Origin: JBARKJ01 sp049801375
GTDB lineage: Bacteria; Nitrospirota; JACRHJ01
Direction: 5' to 3'
NCBI GenBank assembly: GCA_049801375.1
Contig: JBARKJ010000002.1
Location: forward strand, 1-64,000
DNA length: 64,000 nt
Part shown: positions 44,347-53,190 of the stretch, one piece after another
Layout: the number at the start of each line of letters is the position of its first letter
Numbering within the stretch: the first letter of the stretch is position 1
Notes under the pieces: model-generated
The model's input: the letters and a program-made list of their open reading frames with translations, nothing else
The model's database searches: none
Told to the model about the DNA's origin: nothing
Program-made: the position numbers and the translations under genes

Positions 44347-44455
44347 TCGCCCCTTTTTGTCTTTGTCCGCTAAAATCTCACTGTCGTCGGCCGATCTATA
44401 ACACAGATGTATGGAAATTTTAGAGGTCCGGTCTTGTGGATTGATGAGTTAGCCA
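44347..44455. repeat. ~110-bp imperfect repeat, copy 2
   Basis: Partner of 40987-41105. It fills the gap between the JAMM membrane gene and the GIY-YIG gene. Confidence 0.55.
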
Positions 44456-44460
44456 TGTGC

Positions 44461-45177
44461 TCACCTGAGAATGTATTTGCCGCGCGCTACAGAATGGAGG
44501 AACGAATGCGTAGACCATTTAGAGGTCTCAGTGTTGTCGCAATAGTCGGCTGGAAGAACTGAGTCTTCATTGATTCCACGTTCCTTAGCCAAACGAAGAA
44601 TATCCTCTCGGTGGATTATGTTTCCTCCAACAGCGAGTTCCTCACAGATCAGCCTGACCTGTTCAGGTATCGACAAACTCGTATCCCTCGGTTTGTCGCC
44701 TGACGAGGGACTTGTGCCGAGTTCTTCGCGGGGCTGTTTTTTTGGCGCTTCAGGACTATGCTTAATGCAGTATGGGTCTTTAAGAATTTGCTCAATGAAC
44801 TGCTGAATCTTCAGTCTCTCGCTATCTTCATCAGAGCTTTTGTAGTGGTAGCCCTTCAAATCATTCAATAATCGAAAAGTGCCGCGCAAGTGTTTAATAA
44901 TGCGTTTTTCTTCCTCTTTTCTGTTTTGTGATGCCTTAAATTTGACGACAACACCGAGCCCTTTCTCACGCAGGTATTTCACCGCTTCGCCAACCTTGAA
45001 GTCTGTGGCGGCAGAAAAATTGGCGGAAATGTAGTCTCCGAAGCGACCGAAGTGGCGAGAACTTTCCCCAACATAGAACGGCAAAATACCTTCGCCGCAG
45101 ATATAGTGGAAAACATAAACAATGTCGCAGCGCTCGGGAAACGCTATTTCCTCAAATGCATCAAAGTCTATTGTCAC
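44461..45177 (-). CDS. GIY-YIG-like nuclease-domain protein
   Basis: The 238-aa protein has an N-terminal GIY-YIG-like domain (DIVYVFHYI, then LPFYVGESSRHFGRF, replacing the usual GIY/YIG with VFHY/YVG) and a KxEExxI helix. A linker (EAPKKQPREELGTSPSSGD) leads to a C-terminal ~60 residues resembling a small winged-helix domain (IHREDILRLAKERGINEDSVLPADYCDN). GTG 45177 is the start, with GAGGAA upstream. The fold suggests a DNA nuclease, but the catalytic Arg/Glu pattern is only partly matched, so activity is uncertain. Confidence 0.65.
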   Translation of the reverse strand: MTIDFDAFEEIAFPERCDIVYVFHYICGEGILPFYVGESSRHFGRFGDYISANFSAATDFKVGEAVKYLREKGLGVVVKFKASQNRKEEEKRIIKHLRGTFRLLNDLKGYHYKSSDEDSERLKIQQFIEQILKDPYCIKHSPEAPKKQPREELGTSPSSGDKPRDTSLSIPEQVRLICEELAVGGNIIHREDILRLAKERGINEDSVLPADYCDNTETSKWSTHSFLHSVARGKYILR

Positions 45178-45244
45178 GCTGCTGTTCCTCTGGGAAAGAA
45201 GCCTGTGCCAGTCAATCGTCGCCCGATGCTCAAAGTGGGCGGCA

Positions 45245-46405
45245 CTATGCCCCCTGCGACCGCCGTGCCAGTTCTAGCAATGCGATGTTGAGTTTGTCCC
45301 ATCCGGCGTCTACGGCGACTGGCAGGTGTAGAGCCTGTTTAACGACAGTGGCTTGCTCCACGAACAGCAAGTGAACAGCTTCGGGCGTGAAATCACCAGA
45401 CCGCGCGGTCTTGACAATGCGATCGATGACTCTGGAATTGAGGCGGCCGAATTTAGGCGTCCACGGGCCGATGGGCTCGCTCACACCGCGCCATCGGTCA
45501 GCCGTGATGTCGATTGGGCCATTGATGTCAAGATAGCAAACTTCCAAAAGGGTAGTCAAAGCGTGTTTATGTTTTTTCTCTCGCGAAAGCAATTGAGCCA
45601 TCGTGTGCTTTGTATCCCTGTACCTTGGCCAGTCCTGCTTGCCCGCTAAGGTCAGCAAATCCTCATTTAACAGCTTCCACTTTACATCGCTTTCGCTCGG
45701 TGCTCGGCCAAATTTCTCGGCCAGTGCTACTCCTGCCTCAGACCGCCGCTGTTTATCGCGTTGCAGTTCGTCATAGTTCCCTTTAACCATAGCCCATTGC
45801 TCATCCAGTATTTCTGCCTCATCTGCAGTGACTAGTACACTTTTCTGGTCATTCGGTCGCTTGCGGATCTGGATGTCTTTGTGGCACAAAGAGCATTTCC
45901 GTGCTTTGGTTAGCATCTCCTTCAGCGCCCCAGCGCAGTGCGGACATATAGGACCGTCATTACCGAGTGACCGATTGGTCTCAGCCGAGAGATACCTCTC
46001 TATCCCATTTGCCTGCTGCTTGTACTTTTGCTTCAGGTCTGTGTCTTGTTGTCCGAAGGTAATGTATGCTCGGCATACGCGACTGACGTTAGCGTAGTCA
46101 CAATTATCAAAATAGATGCGCCGCAATCGCTCATACGGGTGACTGCCATCAAAGTGATCTGCGACGTTGGCTTCGTAAAGGGAGATGGCTTTCAAGCCCT
46201 GACCCTTACGTTCCAACTCCTGCCCTTTAAGGTTACGATCCACGCAGCGGCCGAACCGTACTTCGTCTGCTAGGATCGGCAGTGGCGGAACCGCTTTAGA
46301 TGGTGCACGCACTTGGACGAGTGGCTCGCGGTCTCCCCGTGATGCACGTTTCCAAACGAGGTACGTTACCACAATCAGCACAACAGTAATAATCACTTCA
46401 GCCAT
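45245..46405 (-). CDS. Membrane-anchored zinc-ribbon protein of unknown function
   Basis: The 386-aa protein has one N-terminal transmembrane helix (VIITVVLIVVTYLVW), a helical region resembling TPR units (YEANVADHFDGSHPYERLRRIY), a zinc ribbon (ICPHCAGAL...KCSLCHKDI) and a C-terminal helical domain. I do not recognise a family. It is the middle of three minus-strand genes and lies 67 nt before the GIY-YIG gene, with AGGA before its ATG. Confidence 0.7.
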   Translation of the reverse strand: MAEVIITVVLIVVTYLVWKRASRGDREPLVQVRAPSKAVPPLPILADEVRFGRCVDRNLKGQELERKGQGLKAISLYEANVADHFDGSHPYERLRRIYFDNCDYANVSRVCRAYITFGQQDTDLKQKYKQQANGIERYLSAETNRSLGNDGPICPHCAGALKEMLTKARKCSLCHKDIQIRKRPNDQKSVLVTADEAEILDEQWAMVKGNYDELQRDKQRRSEAGVALAEKFGRAPSESDVKWKLLNEDLLTLAGKQDWPRYRDTKHTMAQLLSREKKHKHALTTLLEVCYLDINGPIDITADRWRGVSEPIGPWTPKFGRLNSRVIDRIVKTARSGDFTPEAVHLLFVEQATVVKQALHLPVAVDAGWDKLNIALLELARRSQGA

Positions 46406-46517
46406 TGCGCAAAATCCTATTAGTTTCCATCGCTCTTACCTGAGTTGAATCTGCACCGATTTAGCAACAGTGAGCTTAAAATACAGCTTTATAGAATTGA
46501 TGCCGCTCATCGTCAAA

Positions 46518-47996
46518 TTATCCGGTTGCCCTTACAGAATCTATCATTTGTTGAAAGAGAGTTTTATAATCATCTTCAAATAAAAAACTGCTCTTTTCCT
46601 TATTGAAGGTTTTTCCCCTTAAAACACTTTTTATTCCTTTTATTTGAATAAACTGCATTAACTTTTCAAAATCTTCTACGGGAAGAATAGCGTACGGCAT
46701 TTCGTCGAGAAAAGAAAGAGGCAAATCCGAATCTTTGAGTTTGTTTTTTACCATCCCGCGTAAGTCTTCAAGCATTGGTACACTAAATAAATACCAATCT
46801 TCCAGAGTAACAATTACTGGGAATATTTGCCTTTCCTCTCTAAATTTTAATGCAGGATAATAGTTGTTTCGATAATCATTTATAGTTTTGTAAGTTTGCA
46901 CTATGAATTGAGCCATTTTTTCTAGCTCTTCTTGAATAAACGTCGTATCAGTCAGTTCAATTTTAGCCGGTATAATCAGTCTCTTGGTTTTGCATTCAAT
47001 AAATAATGCCGAATCAATATCGTGAACTACCCAATCAACGGTATCTTTTCTATCTCTACCAATATAATATTCATTTTCAGGTAAACAGTGTACATCTTTG
47101 TTAGAATGGGATTTTTTAATTATTTCGCCTACAAATTTCTGAAATGATATTCCCCAAAATTTATCGAAACCTTTTTTGCCTACAAGCTCATAATACAAGC
47201 CACCGGTAAAACGCCATAACAACAAGGTGGGTATCGGACAGACTATACTAAGTTGCCCCCGGTAGTGCATCTTAATGATTGGAAATTCTCGTAAAGACTT
47301 ATATGAATAAAGATATTTTTCGTTTATTTCCCGTTCTCTTTTTACGAGATCCCTAACTGTTGAAAGCTCTCTTGAGAAAAGTTTTAGGAATTTCGTAACG
47401 CTATCAATATTTATTTCCTTTAGAGTTATGTCAATTGGCAGCTCTATTGCTGGACTACCCATGTAAAAAGCAGATAAAAGATAGCCGATAGAATATACCT
47501 GATATACTGTTAATCCCAATTCATCTTGGACCATCTCATTAAGAGGAGCGTAATTGAAAATTTTGTAATATCTTATTAAATGTCCATTGAAAAAAAGATT
47601 CTGCCACGGAAATTGTCTATGAGCTATCCTGCTTATTTCAGTTGGGCCGTTTTCTTCGTTTACACATCTTATTGCTATCTCATTTTCAAGAGTTTTAAGA
47701 TTATTGATTACTCGTGCAAGTGTTCCCCATCTTTTTAATGTGAGTGTGCATCTAGGACTAAGTTGCGCATTTAAAATAACTTCATTTAATAGCAACTCAA
47801 GTTCCCAAGCATAAATCCCTTTCGAATGAAGCTCATCTTCTTTTAGAAATTCTCGAGATACTTCAATATCAGCCGGAAAATTCTTGTTCAATTTTTGCAA
47901 ATATTGCGAATACGCCCAGATTACATATAAAGAGTCCTCCATGCAGAATTTTCCTAGGTAATTTCTTAGAGGTTTATATAATTCGAATAAGTTCAT
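46518..47996 (-). CDS. PD-(D/E)XK nuclease-like protein
   Basis: The 492-aa protein is AT-rich compared with its neighbours, a sign of recent transfer. Residues ~310-345 contain DWVVHDIDSALFIECKTKRL, giving the D...E-x-K catalytic pattern of restriction-type nucleases, preceded by ISFQKFVGEIIKKSH. The N-terminal ~280 residues are helical and unfamiliar. No methylase or specificity gene is adjacent. It is likely a stand-alone defence nuclease, though the activity is inferred from one motif. Confidence 0.75.
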   Translation of the reverse strand: MNLFELYKPLRNYLGKFCMEDSLYVIWAYSQYLQKLNKNFPADIEVSREFLKEDELHSKGIYAWELELLLNEVILNAQLSPRCTLTLKRWGTLARVINNLKTLENEIAIRCVNEENGPTEISRIAHRQFPWQNLFFNGHLIRYYKIFNYAPLNEMVQDELGLTVYQVYSIGYLLSAFYMGSPAIELPIDITLKEINIDSVTKFLKLFSRELSTVRDLVKREREINEKYLYSYKSLREFPIIKMHYRGQLSIVCPIPTLLLWRFTGGLYYELVGKKGFDKFWGISFQKFVGEIIKKSHSNKDVHCLPENEYYIGRDRKDTVDWVVHDIDSALFIECKTKRLIIPAKIELTDTTFIQEELEKMAQFIVQTYKTINDYRNNYYPALKFREERQIFPVIVTLEDWYLFSVPMLEDLRGMVKNKLKDSDLPLSFLDEMPYAILPVEDFEKLMQFIQIKGIKSVLRGKTFNKEKSSFLFEDDYKTLFQQMIDSVRATG

Positions 47997-48146
47997 TTAT
48001 TGTATTTAGTTCTTGGGAAAAATAGGGGAAGTGGAGGAACCATCGTATCAACATCGCGAGAACTCCCTGTATGCCGAGCCGGTGGACGCGCGCCTTCGCC
48101 GCCCTCAAACGCTGTCCCCACGCCTTGCTTCTGGAATGTTTGACTT

Positions 48147-48629
48147 TTACATCCTGATAAAAAGATTTAGATTATCGTTTCTCAAATCACTTTTATATTC
48201 ATTTCCAACGCATTTAAAATTAAACTTTTGTAGTAGGTTTTTCATGTATTTATTTCGTGTTGTAGCATAAATATTATTTCCCCGCATTTCTAATAGCTTG
48301 GTCATGATCTCGGTTATTATCTTTCTATGCCTACAATCAGGTAAAACGTATGCCCAACCAAGCTCATACTCGCATTGCCCCGCAAGCTCTTTGACTCCAG
48401 CTTTATTAAACACTTTCTTTATGTAAACTCCTGATGGCCTTTTTATTGCACAGACACCTACCAGAATTTCTTTACAATAATAGAATGCCAACAATTCGGC
48501 ATCAGAGATTCTGTTTCTTATCCCGGCTACGTTTATTTCTCCACCGGCCAGTACCATTTTTTCAAAATCATCTATTTCTTTAGCACTACACTCGGCAGGA
48601 TCCTTGATACTAAGTATATAACTCTCCAA
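48147..48629 (-). CDS. GNAT-family acetyltransferase-like protein
   Basis: TTG 48629 is the best start (AGGAG five bases before); an in-frame TTG at 48644 overlaps that site. The ~160-aa product has GNAT-like strands (ELLAFYYCKEILVGVCAIKR) and ELGWAYVLPDCRHRKIITEIM, the acetyl-CoA-binding turn, then NKYMKNLLQKFNFKCVG near the C-terminus, as in N-acetyltransferases. Some GNATs are tRNA-acetylating toxins; there is no antitoxin gene here. It is preceded by a conserved attenuator-like leader also found before the PLD nuclease at 56652. Confidence 0.8.
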   Translation of the reverse strand: MESYILSIKDPAECSAKEIDDFEKMVLAGGEINVAGIRNRISDAELLAFYYCKEILVGVCAIKRPSGVYIKKVFNKAGVKELAGQCEYELGWAYVLPDCRHRKIITEIMTKLLEMRGNNIYATTRNKYMKNLLQKFNFKCVGNEYKSDLRNDNLNLFIRM

Positions 48630-48633
48630 TGAC

Positions 48634-48783
48634 TCTCCTTTCAAAAAAAGCCCACCCCGTTTCCCAGAGATGGCTTAAGCCCTACCCCTCGGGGTAGTAC
48701 GCGCTTACCGTTCCTCGCTCGGCTCTTGCTTGGAATATTATAGAGGAACGCTTATATTAATCAAGGAACAAAAGGAAAGCGCG
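48634..48783 (-). promoter_or_regulatory. Structured attenuator-like leader, copy A
   Basis: Reading the minus strand: promoter TTGATT and TATAAT sixteen bases apart, then a hairpin with outer stem TAAGC/GCTTA and inner stem CTACCC/GGGTAG, then AAGCCATCTC...GGGGTGGGCTT plus seven T's, and at once the ribosome site. The same order occurs at 56665-56810 with compensating changes in the inner stem. A terminator inside the leader implies control by transcription attenuation. Confidence 0.75.
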
Positions 48784-48962
48784 GAAACTCCCTCCCGATG
48801 GTAGTTCCCTGAGAGCTGCCGCCTGTGCAAGCAGAGAGTCGGAGAGAGATTTTCGCCTTAGTTCTTCATTGATTGCTTACACTTGACACTGGGAAAAATC
48901 ATCTTGGTGTCCTCTTAAAATGGTAGTATTATGGAAAGTTATTAACAATCGGAGCAACCGCT

Positions 48963-50093
48963 ATGACCGAATTTGATGATGAATTCCAAGAAATTGGGCA
49001 TTGTGGTGGCAAAATCACTTTCCACATAAAAGATGAGGAAGGGAAACGGCTATACTCCGTATCTTTTGAACACATTAGCTCATCGGGACCAATATCACTT
49101 TTTGGCGTATATGCTTTGGTGCCTCAAGGTATACCCGTTAGCACAATTAAGATGGGCGGAATTGGTCAGCCGTGGTCTCCGCCTCCGATTAGCCCGTGCA
49201 TACCGGTGTTCATTGCTTCTGATCGGCAAGGTTTTTATGGAAGGAATTGCCCCCGTTGTGATCAATATTTTCGTACTCGGTGCGCTCCATCTGAATACGT
49301 GGGGCCAACAACTTGCGCCTATTGTAGGCTCAAAGCTCCTACTCATGAATTCTTGACTGAAGCCCATCGGCGTTATATAGCTTATTATGTCAAGATTTTT
49401 GGAGATGCCTACAATAATGGTGTGGATATCACAATAGATATGGATGCTGTCGCAAATGAAACAACCGCAGAGAAACCGCAGTATTATTACTCTGAAGAAA
49501 GCCAGCAAACGAGGTTTAAATGCGATTGTGGCGTTGAAACAGATATTTTAGGTCAGTACGGATTTTGTCCTTCATGTGGACGGAGAAACTCTTTTCAAGT
49601 ACTTGAAAATATTTTGAATGATCTTGAGAGCAGGGTGTTAAATCCCAAATTTTCGTATGAACAACGTAGAGAGAGAGATGAGGAATGGCGACACGTAGTT
49701 AAACTCTGCGTTTCAAGTTTCGAAGGATTCGCCCGTGATATACTAAAATTTCTCGTTGAACTTCCCATGACCCCTACGAGGAAAAAACAAGTAGGAGAAA
49801 TCAATTTTCATAATCCTATTAAATCAGGAGAGAAGCTCGAAGCATATTTCGGCATTGATATGTTCAAGGGCATCGGTGAAGACGATAAGGAATTTATGCG
49901 CAAGCGGTTTCTTCGAAGGCACATCTACGAGCACAATTCTGGTGTTGCGGACGATGATTATATTTCCGAGAGTGGCGAGGCTTTGCGTAAGGGACAGCTT
50001 GTTAGAGAACGAAGCAGCAATGTTTCCCATTTGGTAGAGCTTGTGCGCATCCTTGCCACCAACCTTGACGAGGGATTCCATTCCATAGAATGA
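48963..50093 (+). CDS. Zinc-ribbon protein with HEPN-like C-terminal domain
   Basis: The 376-aa protein starts with a beta-rich region, then two zinc-ribbon pairs (NCPRCDQYF...TTCAYC, and KCDCGVETD...FCPSCGRR). The C-terminal ~150 residues are helical with FEGFARDILKF and RRHIYEHNSGVADDDY; the latter fits the R-x4-H motif of HEPN ribonucleases, and the layout resembles HEPN proteins in abortive-infection systems. It runs opposite to its neighbours and precedes the first small XRE gene. Function as an RNase toxin is inferred from that motif only. Confidence 0.7.
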   Translation: MTEFDDEFQEIGHCGGKITFHIKDEEGKRLYSVSFEHISSSGPISLFGVYALVPQGIPVSTIKMGGIGQPWSPPPISPCIPVFIASDRQGFYGRNCPRCDQYFRTRCAPSEYVGPTTCAYCRLKAPTHEFLTEAHRRYIAYYVKIFGDAYNNGVDITIDMDAVANETTAEKPQYYYSEESQQTRFKCDCGVETDILGQYGFCPSCGRRNSFQVLENILNDLESRVLNPKFSYEQRRERDEEWRHVVKLCVSSFEGFARDILKFLVELPMTPTRKKQVGEINFHNPIKSGEKLEAYFGIDMFKGIGEDDKEFMRKRFLRRHIYEHNSGVADDDYISESGEALRKGQLVRERSSNVSHLVELVRILATNLDEGFHSIE

Positions 50094-50137
50094 AGGGCCG
50101 CTACGCCCCCTGACTGACAATCTTCGATTTCCCCTGA

Positions 50138-50517
50138 CTCTCAGCCGTTGCCCCTCCATGCCATGCCCCAAAATAATTAACAACATTCACAAGAACATTC
50201 CCTTGAGTCCCCCGCTATTGTAGATAAGCAGGTCCTAGTGGAACACTCGATAAGCCTGCATTCAACAGGAGGATAAGATGAACAAAATAAAACGGAAAGT
50301 GTTGATCAAGACCGCGCTGCTTAAGCGGGAGCTGACGCAGATGCAGGTAGCTAATGCCCTCGGCGTCTCAGAGAGTCTGATCTCGAAGATAATCAACGGA
50401 CATATGGAACCCAAGGCTGATGTACGCAAAGGTCTTGCTGACCTGTTAGGAGTGAAAGAGGAGAGCCTGTTTGGTCCGTGCGGGGGATGTTCGGGCGGAT
50501 GTAATTGCGGGGATTAA
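50138..50517. repeat. ~380-bp duplicated XRE cassette, copy 1
   Basis: Promoter region plus gene are repeated at 59397-59776 in the same orientation. Shared upstream words include CTCTCAGCCGTT, CCATGCCATG, CCCAAAATAATTAA, CCGCTATTGTAGATAAGCAGG and TTCAACAGGAGGATAAG. The paralogous genes differ at only about a dozen residues. Confidence 0.95.
50278..50517 (+). CDS. Small XRE regulator with Cys-rich tail, copy 1
   Basis: The 79-aa protein is a single helix-turn-helix (LTQMQVANALGVSESLISKI) followed by GVKEESLFGPCGGCSGGCNC, a tail with four cysteines. The tail could bind a metal or an Fe-S cluster and make DNA binding redox- or metal-dependent. AGGAGG precedes the ATG. Its leader contains a GCAGG...CCTGC inverted repeat (about 50228-50259) that may be an operator or RNA hairpin. 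The near-identical copy lies 9.3 kb downstream in the same orientation; the genes between run the other way. Confidence 0.9.
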   Translation: MNKIKRKVLIKTALLKRELTQMQVANALGVSESLISKIINGHMEPKADVRKGLADLLGVKEESLFGPCGGCSGGCNCGD

Positions 50518-50520
50518 TCG

Positions 50521-50548
50521 TGGGCGGCTTGCGGGCCGCCTTCTTTTT
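50521..50548 (+). terminator. Terminator after XRE copy 1
   Basis: GGGCGGC and GGCCGCC form a stem around a short loop and are followed by TTCTTTTT, directly after the stop codon. Confidence 0.8.
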
Positions 50549-50618
50549 ACTGTCATTCCTGCCCCGCTGACTCCGGATCTAAATTCGGGCGGCAATTTTA
50601 GGCGAATAATTTGAGGCC

Positions 50619-51011
50619 CTATAGGGCTGGTGGGTCAAGAAAGCTCGGATTGCATTTGGCGCACTGATAATGTACATCAGTTTCGAATTCTACTTTTGCA
50701 GTCTCTAATCCGTAAGTCTCTTTGACCGCGTTCAAAGCAGATGCTTTTAAACAACGGTCGGCATATAGGCGGAAGATTTTCCGCTTAGGAAAATATACAA
50801 CCCTCCCACGGGGATATGCGTCATAGGCACGTGCCTTGAGTTTTCTTTCTGCGATGGTTTTAGGAACGAGAGAATCCCAATGATCATAATGGCCACCATG
50901 TTGGACGGCCTCGTCATAAGGTTCGCCACGTCCAACAGGGACGGCATCGGTAATGATTTCGCCATCCACATAGAAGAAGATGCCGACTTTTGGTTCCAAG
51001 ATTTCCTTCAT
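50619..51011 (-). CDS. Unknown-family protein with YPRGRVVY motif, paralogue 1
   Basis: The 130-aa protein shares with the gene at 54444 the motifs VGIFFYVDGE, GEPYDEAV, YDHWDSLV, YPRGRVVYF and an ending ETDVHY. I recall similar small proteins in many genomes but no characterised function. Its start ATGA overlaps the stop of the DUF2779 gene, so it is translated from the same mRNA. The CxxC near the C-terminus (CAKC) is specific to this copy. Confidence 0.75.
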   Translation of the reverse strand: MKEILEPKVGIFFYVDGEIITDAVPVGRGEPYDEAVQHGGHYDHWDSLVPKTIAERKLKARAYDAYPRGRVVYFPKRKIFRLYADRCLKASALNAVKETYGLETAKVEFETDVHYQCAKCNPSFLDPPAL

Positions 51012-52480
51012 TTTTCCAATAACACGTCCCTGAGCTTAACCATCGCCAGCGTATCCTGCTCGCAGTATTTAAGCAGAGCATTTTTTATCAGCTTCTTCTC
51101 ATCCGGGGCAGTCTGGCTGCATATCATCACCTCGTAACTGGACGAGGCCATACCTCCGTCGCAAATTTCGAGGTCATCGTATGACATGTTGTCCACAAGA
51201 GCTGGCAGAACACACTTAAGAGAGAACGACTTGCCGAATTTGGGATGGTAATAGTTGTTGCGCATCGTCACCAGAATATCCCACAGCCGTGGGATAAGTC
51301 TCTTAAGACTGGCGTCGTATTGCGGTAACTCAGCTGCGAGGGCGTTTATTCTGTCTCTTTCATAATGGTGATACATGCATATGGTGCCGCTATCGCCCAA
51401 CAGGTTCAGCATGGTCTCCGTAAAATCTACTCTCGGATCCTTGTCTTCGGTGCAGAGATATTCCTTGTGCGTTAATTTCCCAGCTTTGTCCATTATGTGG
51501 CAAGACCATTGGAAAGGCAGAACTTGGTAAGGCCGAGTACCCTTGTATCTGGGTATCGCCGGCATGAATGTCTCAAAGTCCAGAAAATAAACCGGATACT
51601 CGACATCAAGAAGCTCGGCCTTAAGTGCCGGATCAAGATATTCTACTCCGCTCAATAGAGCATCTTTGACTCTAGCCTGAAGGTCGCTAAGCCGTTCATC
51701 ATCCGGGAGATCTTGTATATTAATTATCCCCCTGTCTTCGAGTTCCTTCAGCTTATCCATGCGTAGGCGGGGAAGATTAAATACCCAATATTCGTCCTTA
51801 TCCTGTGTGCAATGGCCGTAGTACTGGCACGGATACGGGTCTTTGCATCTGTATGGCGCTTGCCGTTCAGGTTCTTCATCGCTATCCAAAGCTCGGCGCA
51901 AGTCCGCTAATATAGCTATAACCTCGTCCTTTAGCAGTAAAACTTTCTCTGTTATGTCTTCGACGACGAGAAACCCACGCGGCTCAATTCTCGCTCCGTC
52001 ATAGACGTACTCCTTGTTGATATGGCATAGGCAAGCGCGGTTTATGACGACACCGGCACCCTTTAAGACATAGCGCTGGAGGGCTACGTCATACAGGTTT
52101 ACTTCTTTTACGTCAGTCGATGACTTTACTTCTATCAGGTCCCAGCCGTTATCTGTCCGGACCAGTATATCCGCCCGTATTTTAATTCCGTCATACTCAA
52201 ATGCGGCTTCAAATACGGCTGGAACATCCTTGTCGGCCATAGCGACTGAAGTCGATTTTACGGCCTTACCGTGGCTGAGGTGATTTTCTTCTATAAGCCG
52301 CCCGCCGGGGTACAGCCCATGCGCCAGCCGCCCTATCTCATGCCCCAAGTCAAATATTGCCTGAAGGTCATCAGATGTTTCAGAAGCTAATTCGGGCCTT
52401 TTAATGTCATACCAGAGCTTTAAGGGACATTGCCAGCCGGAAAGAAATTTCGATTTGGACAGATATATCGGTTTATTCAT
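51008..52480 (-). CDS. DUF2779 protein: Cas4-like and DnaQ-like nuclease regions
   Basis: The 490-aa protein begins LSKSKFLSGWQCPLKLWYD and has a PD-(D/E)XK core (IRADILVRTDNGWDLIEVKSS, D...E-x-K) with distal cysteines (CKDPYPCQYYGHC) like the Fe-S ligands of Cas4/RecB nucleases. The C-terminal half is the DUF2779 region with YFLDFETFMPAIPRY, the first acidic motif of DnaQ-type 3'-5' exonucleases, and CEQDTLAMVKL near the end. So two nuclease-like modules are fused, probably a DNA end-processing enzyme. It is coupled to the small YPRGR-motif gene downstream. Confidence 0.85.
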   Translation of the reverse strand: MNKPIYLSKSKFLSGWQCPLKLWYDIKRPELASETSDDLQAIFDLGHEIGRLAHGLYPGGRLIEENHLSHGKAVKSTSVAMADKDVPAVFEAAFEYDGIKIRADILVRTDNGWDLIEVKSSTDVKEVNLYDVALQRYVLKGAGVVINRACLCHINKEYVYDGARIEPRGFLVVEDITEKVLLLKDEVIAILADLRRALDSDEEPERQAPYRCKDPYPCQYYGHCTQDKDEYWVFNLPRLRMDKLKELEDRGIINIQDLPDDERLSDLQARVKDALLSGVEYLDPALKAELLDVEYPVYFLDFETFMPAIPRYKGTRPYQVLPFQWSCHIMDKAGKLTHKEYLCTEDKDPRVDFTETMLNLLGDSGTICMYHHYERDRINALAAELPQYDASLKRLIPRLWDILVTMRNNYYHPKFGKSFSLKCVLPALVDNMSYDDLEICDGGMASSSYEVMICSQTAPDEKKLIKNALLKYCEQDTLAMVKLRDVLLEK

Positions 52481-52635
52481 GTGCAGTTAAAATCCGCTGG
52501 TTAATTTTCCAATATTTGTCTGCAATAGTTCATTATTTTCAAAACATGTGATTCTCACGGGCATCTCCCTATCAATCTCCTTGAATCCTAATACTCCGGA
52601 AAGCACACTAATTGCCCATTTATTTAATCTTGCCC

Positions 52636-52791
52636 TTACTTGTCATTTAATTGATGGACAATGTATACGCGGCTTAATCCGAATTTGCCCGGGTTCGATA
52701 TTACATACTCGATATGTGAACCATTACCCGTCAGGATCTCGCCGTCGGGCGAAATCCACATCATGATTGTCCCGATGCTTTGATAATCCAT
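52636..52791 (-). CDS. Small 51-aa protein, N-terminal piece of a phage/defence family
   Basis: ATG 52791 opens a 51-codon frame (MDYQSIGTIMMWISPDGEIL; then HIEYVISNPGKFGLS) that ends at TAA 52636. The pattern WISPxGxI...HIxxVIxNPxKFGL is one I recall from the start of other short uncharacterised proteins. The frame lies 12 nt after the TPR stop and may be complete or truncated. The rest of the interval between the TPR and DUF2779 genes looks non-coding. Confidence 0.5.
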   Translation of the reverse strand: MDYQSIGTIMMWISPDGEILTGNGSHIEYVISNPGKFGLSRVYIVHQLNDK

Positions 52792-52803
52792 GAGCTTTGA
52801 GCC

Positions 52804-53187
52804 TTATATCTCTTCCCGGCTGCTGTTTTCTTTCACCAAGTCTTCAAGTAACCTGTTCGCCCAGACCTCATCAAGTGCTTTGAGCTTGAAATACACGTTA
52901 AAAGCCTTGTCCGTATCGCCCAGACTCTCGTAGGAAATGCCAAGGCCGTAAAGCGCCTCCGCATCCGATGGAGATAGCTCCAACGCCCGCACGAAGGCCG
53001 CCGCCGCTTCTTCGTAACCACCCGGCCTGTCGCAGATGCCGCACATATGGCATGCGAACCCCATGTTTTTGTATGCCACTAGGTCGCGCGAGTCCTGCCC
53101 GATCGCGGCTTTATATTCGGCGATGGCGTAGTCGAGTTTGAAGTCGTCGAAGTAAAGGTCGCCAAGGTTTCTGTGGAAGGAGGGCAA
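52804..53187 (-). CDS. TPR-repeat protein, probably truncated
   Basis: The 127-aa frame contains three TPR-like units (NLGDLYFDDFKLDYAIAEYKAA, given here as helix A and B of the first, then AAAAFVRALELSPSDAEALY). It starts only with TTG, directly after the stop of the AT-rich nuclease gene, and is much richer in GC than that gene. This suggests the nuclease gene was inserted into, or joined to, a longer TPR gene whose N-terminus is lost. Confidence 0.6.
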   Translation of the reverse strand: MPSFHRNLGDLYFDDFKLDYAIAEYKAAIGQDSRDLVAYKNMGFACHMCGICDRPGGYEEAAAAFVRALELSPSDAEALYGLGISYESLGDTDKAFNVYFKLKALDEVWANRLLEDLVKENSSREEI

Positions 53188-53190
53188 TTT

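Noticed and set aside
48013..48270. 85-aa plus-strand frame opposite the acetyltransferase
   Set aside because: It lies largely opposite the GNAT coding end with no ribosome site; it looks like a shadow.
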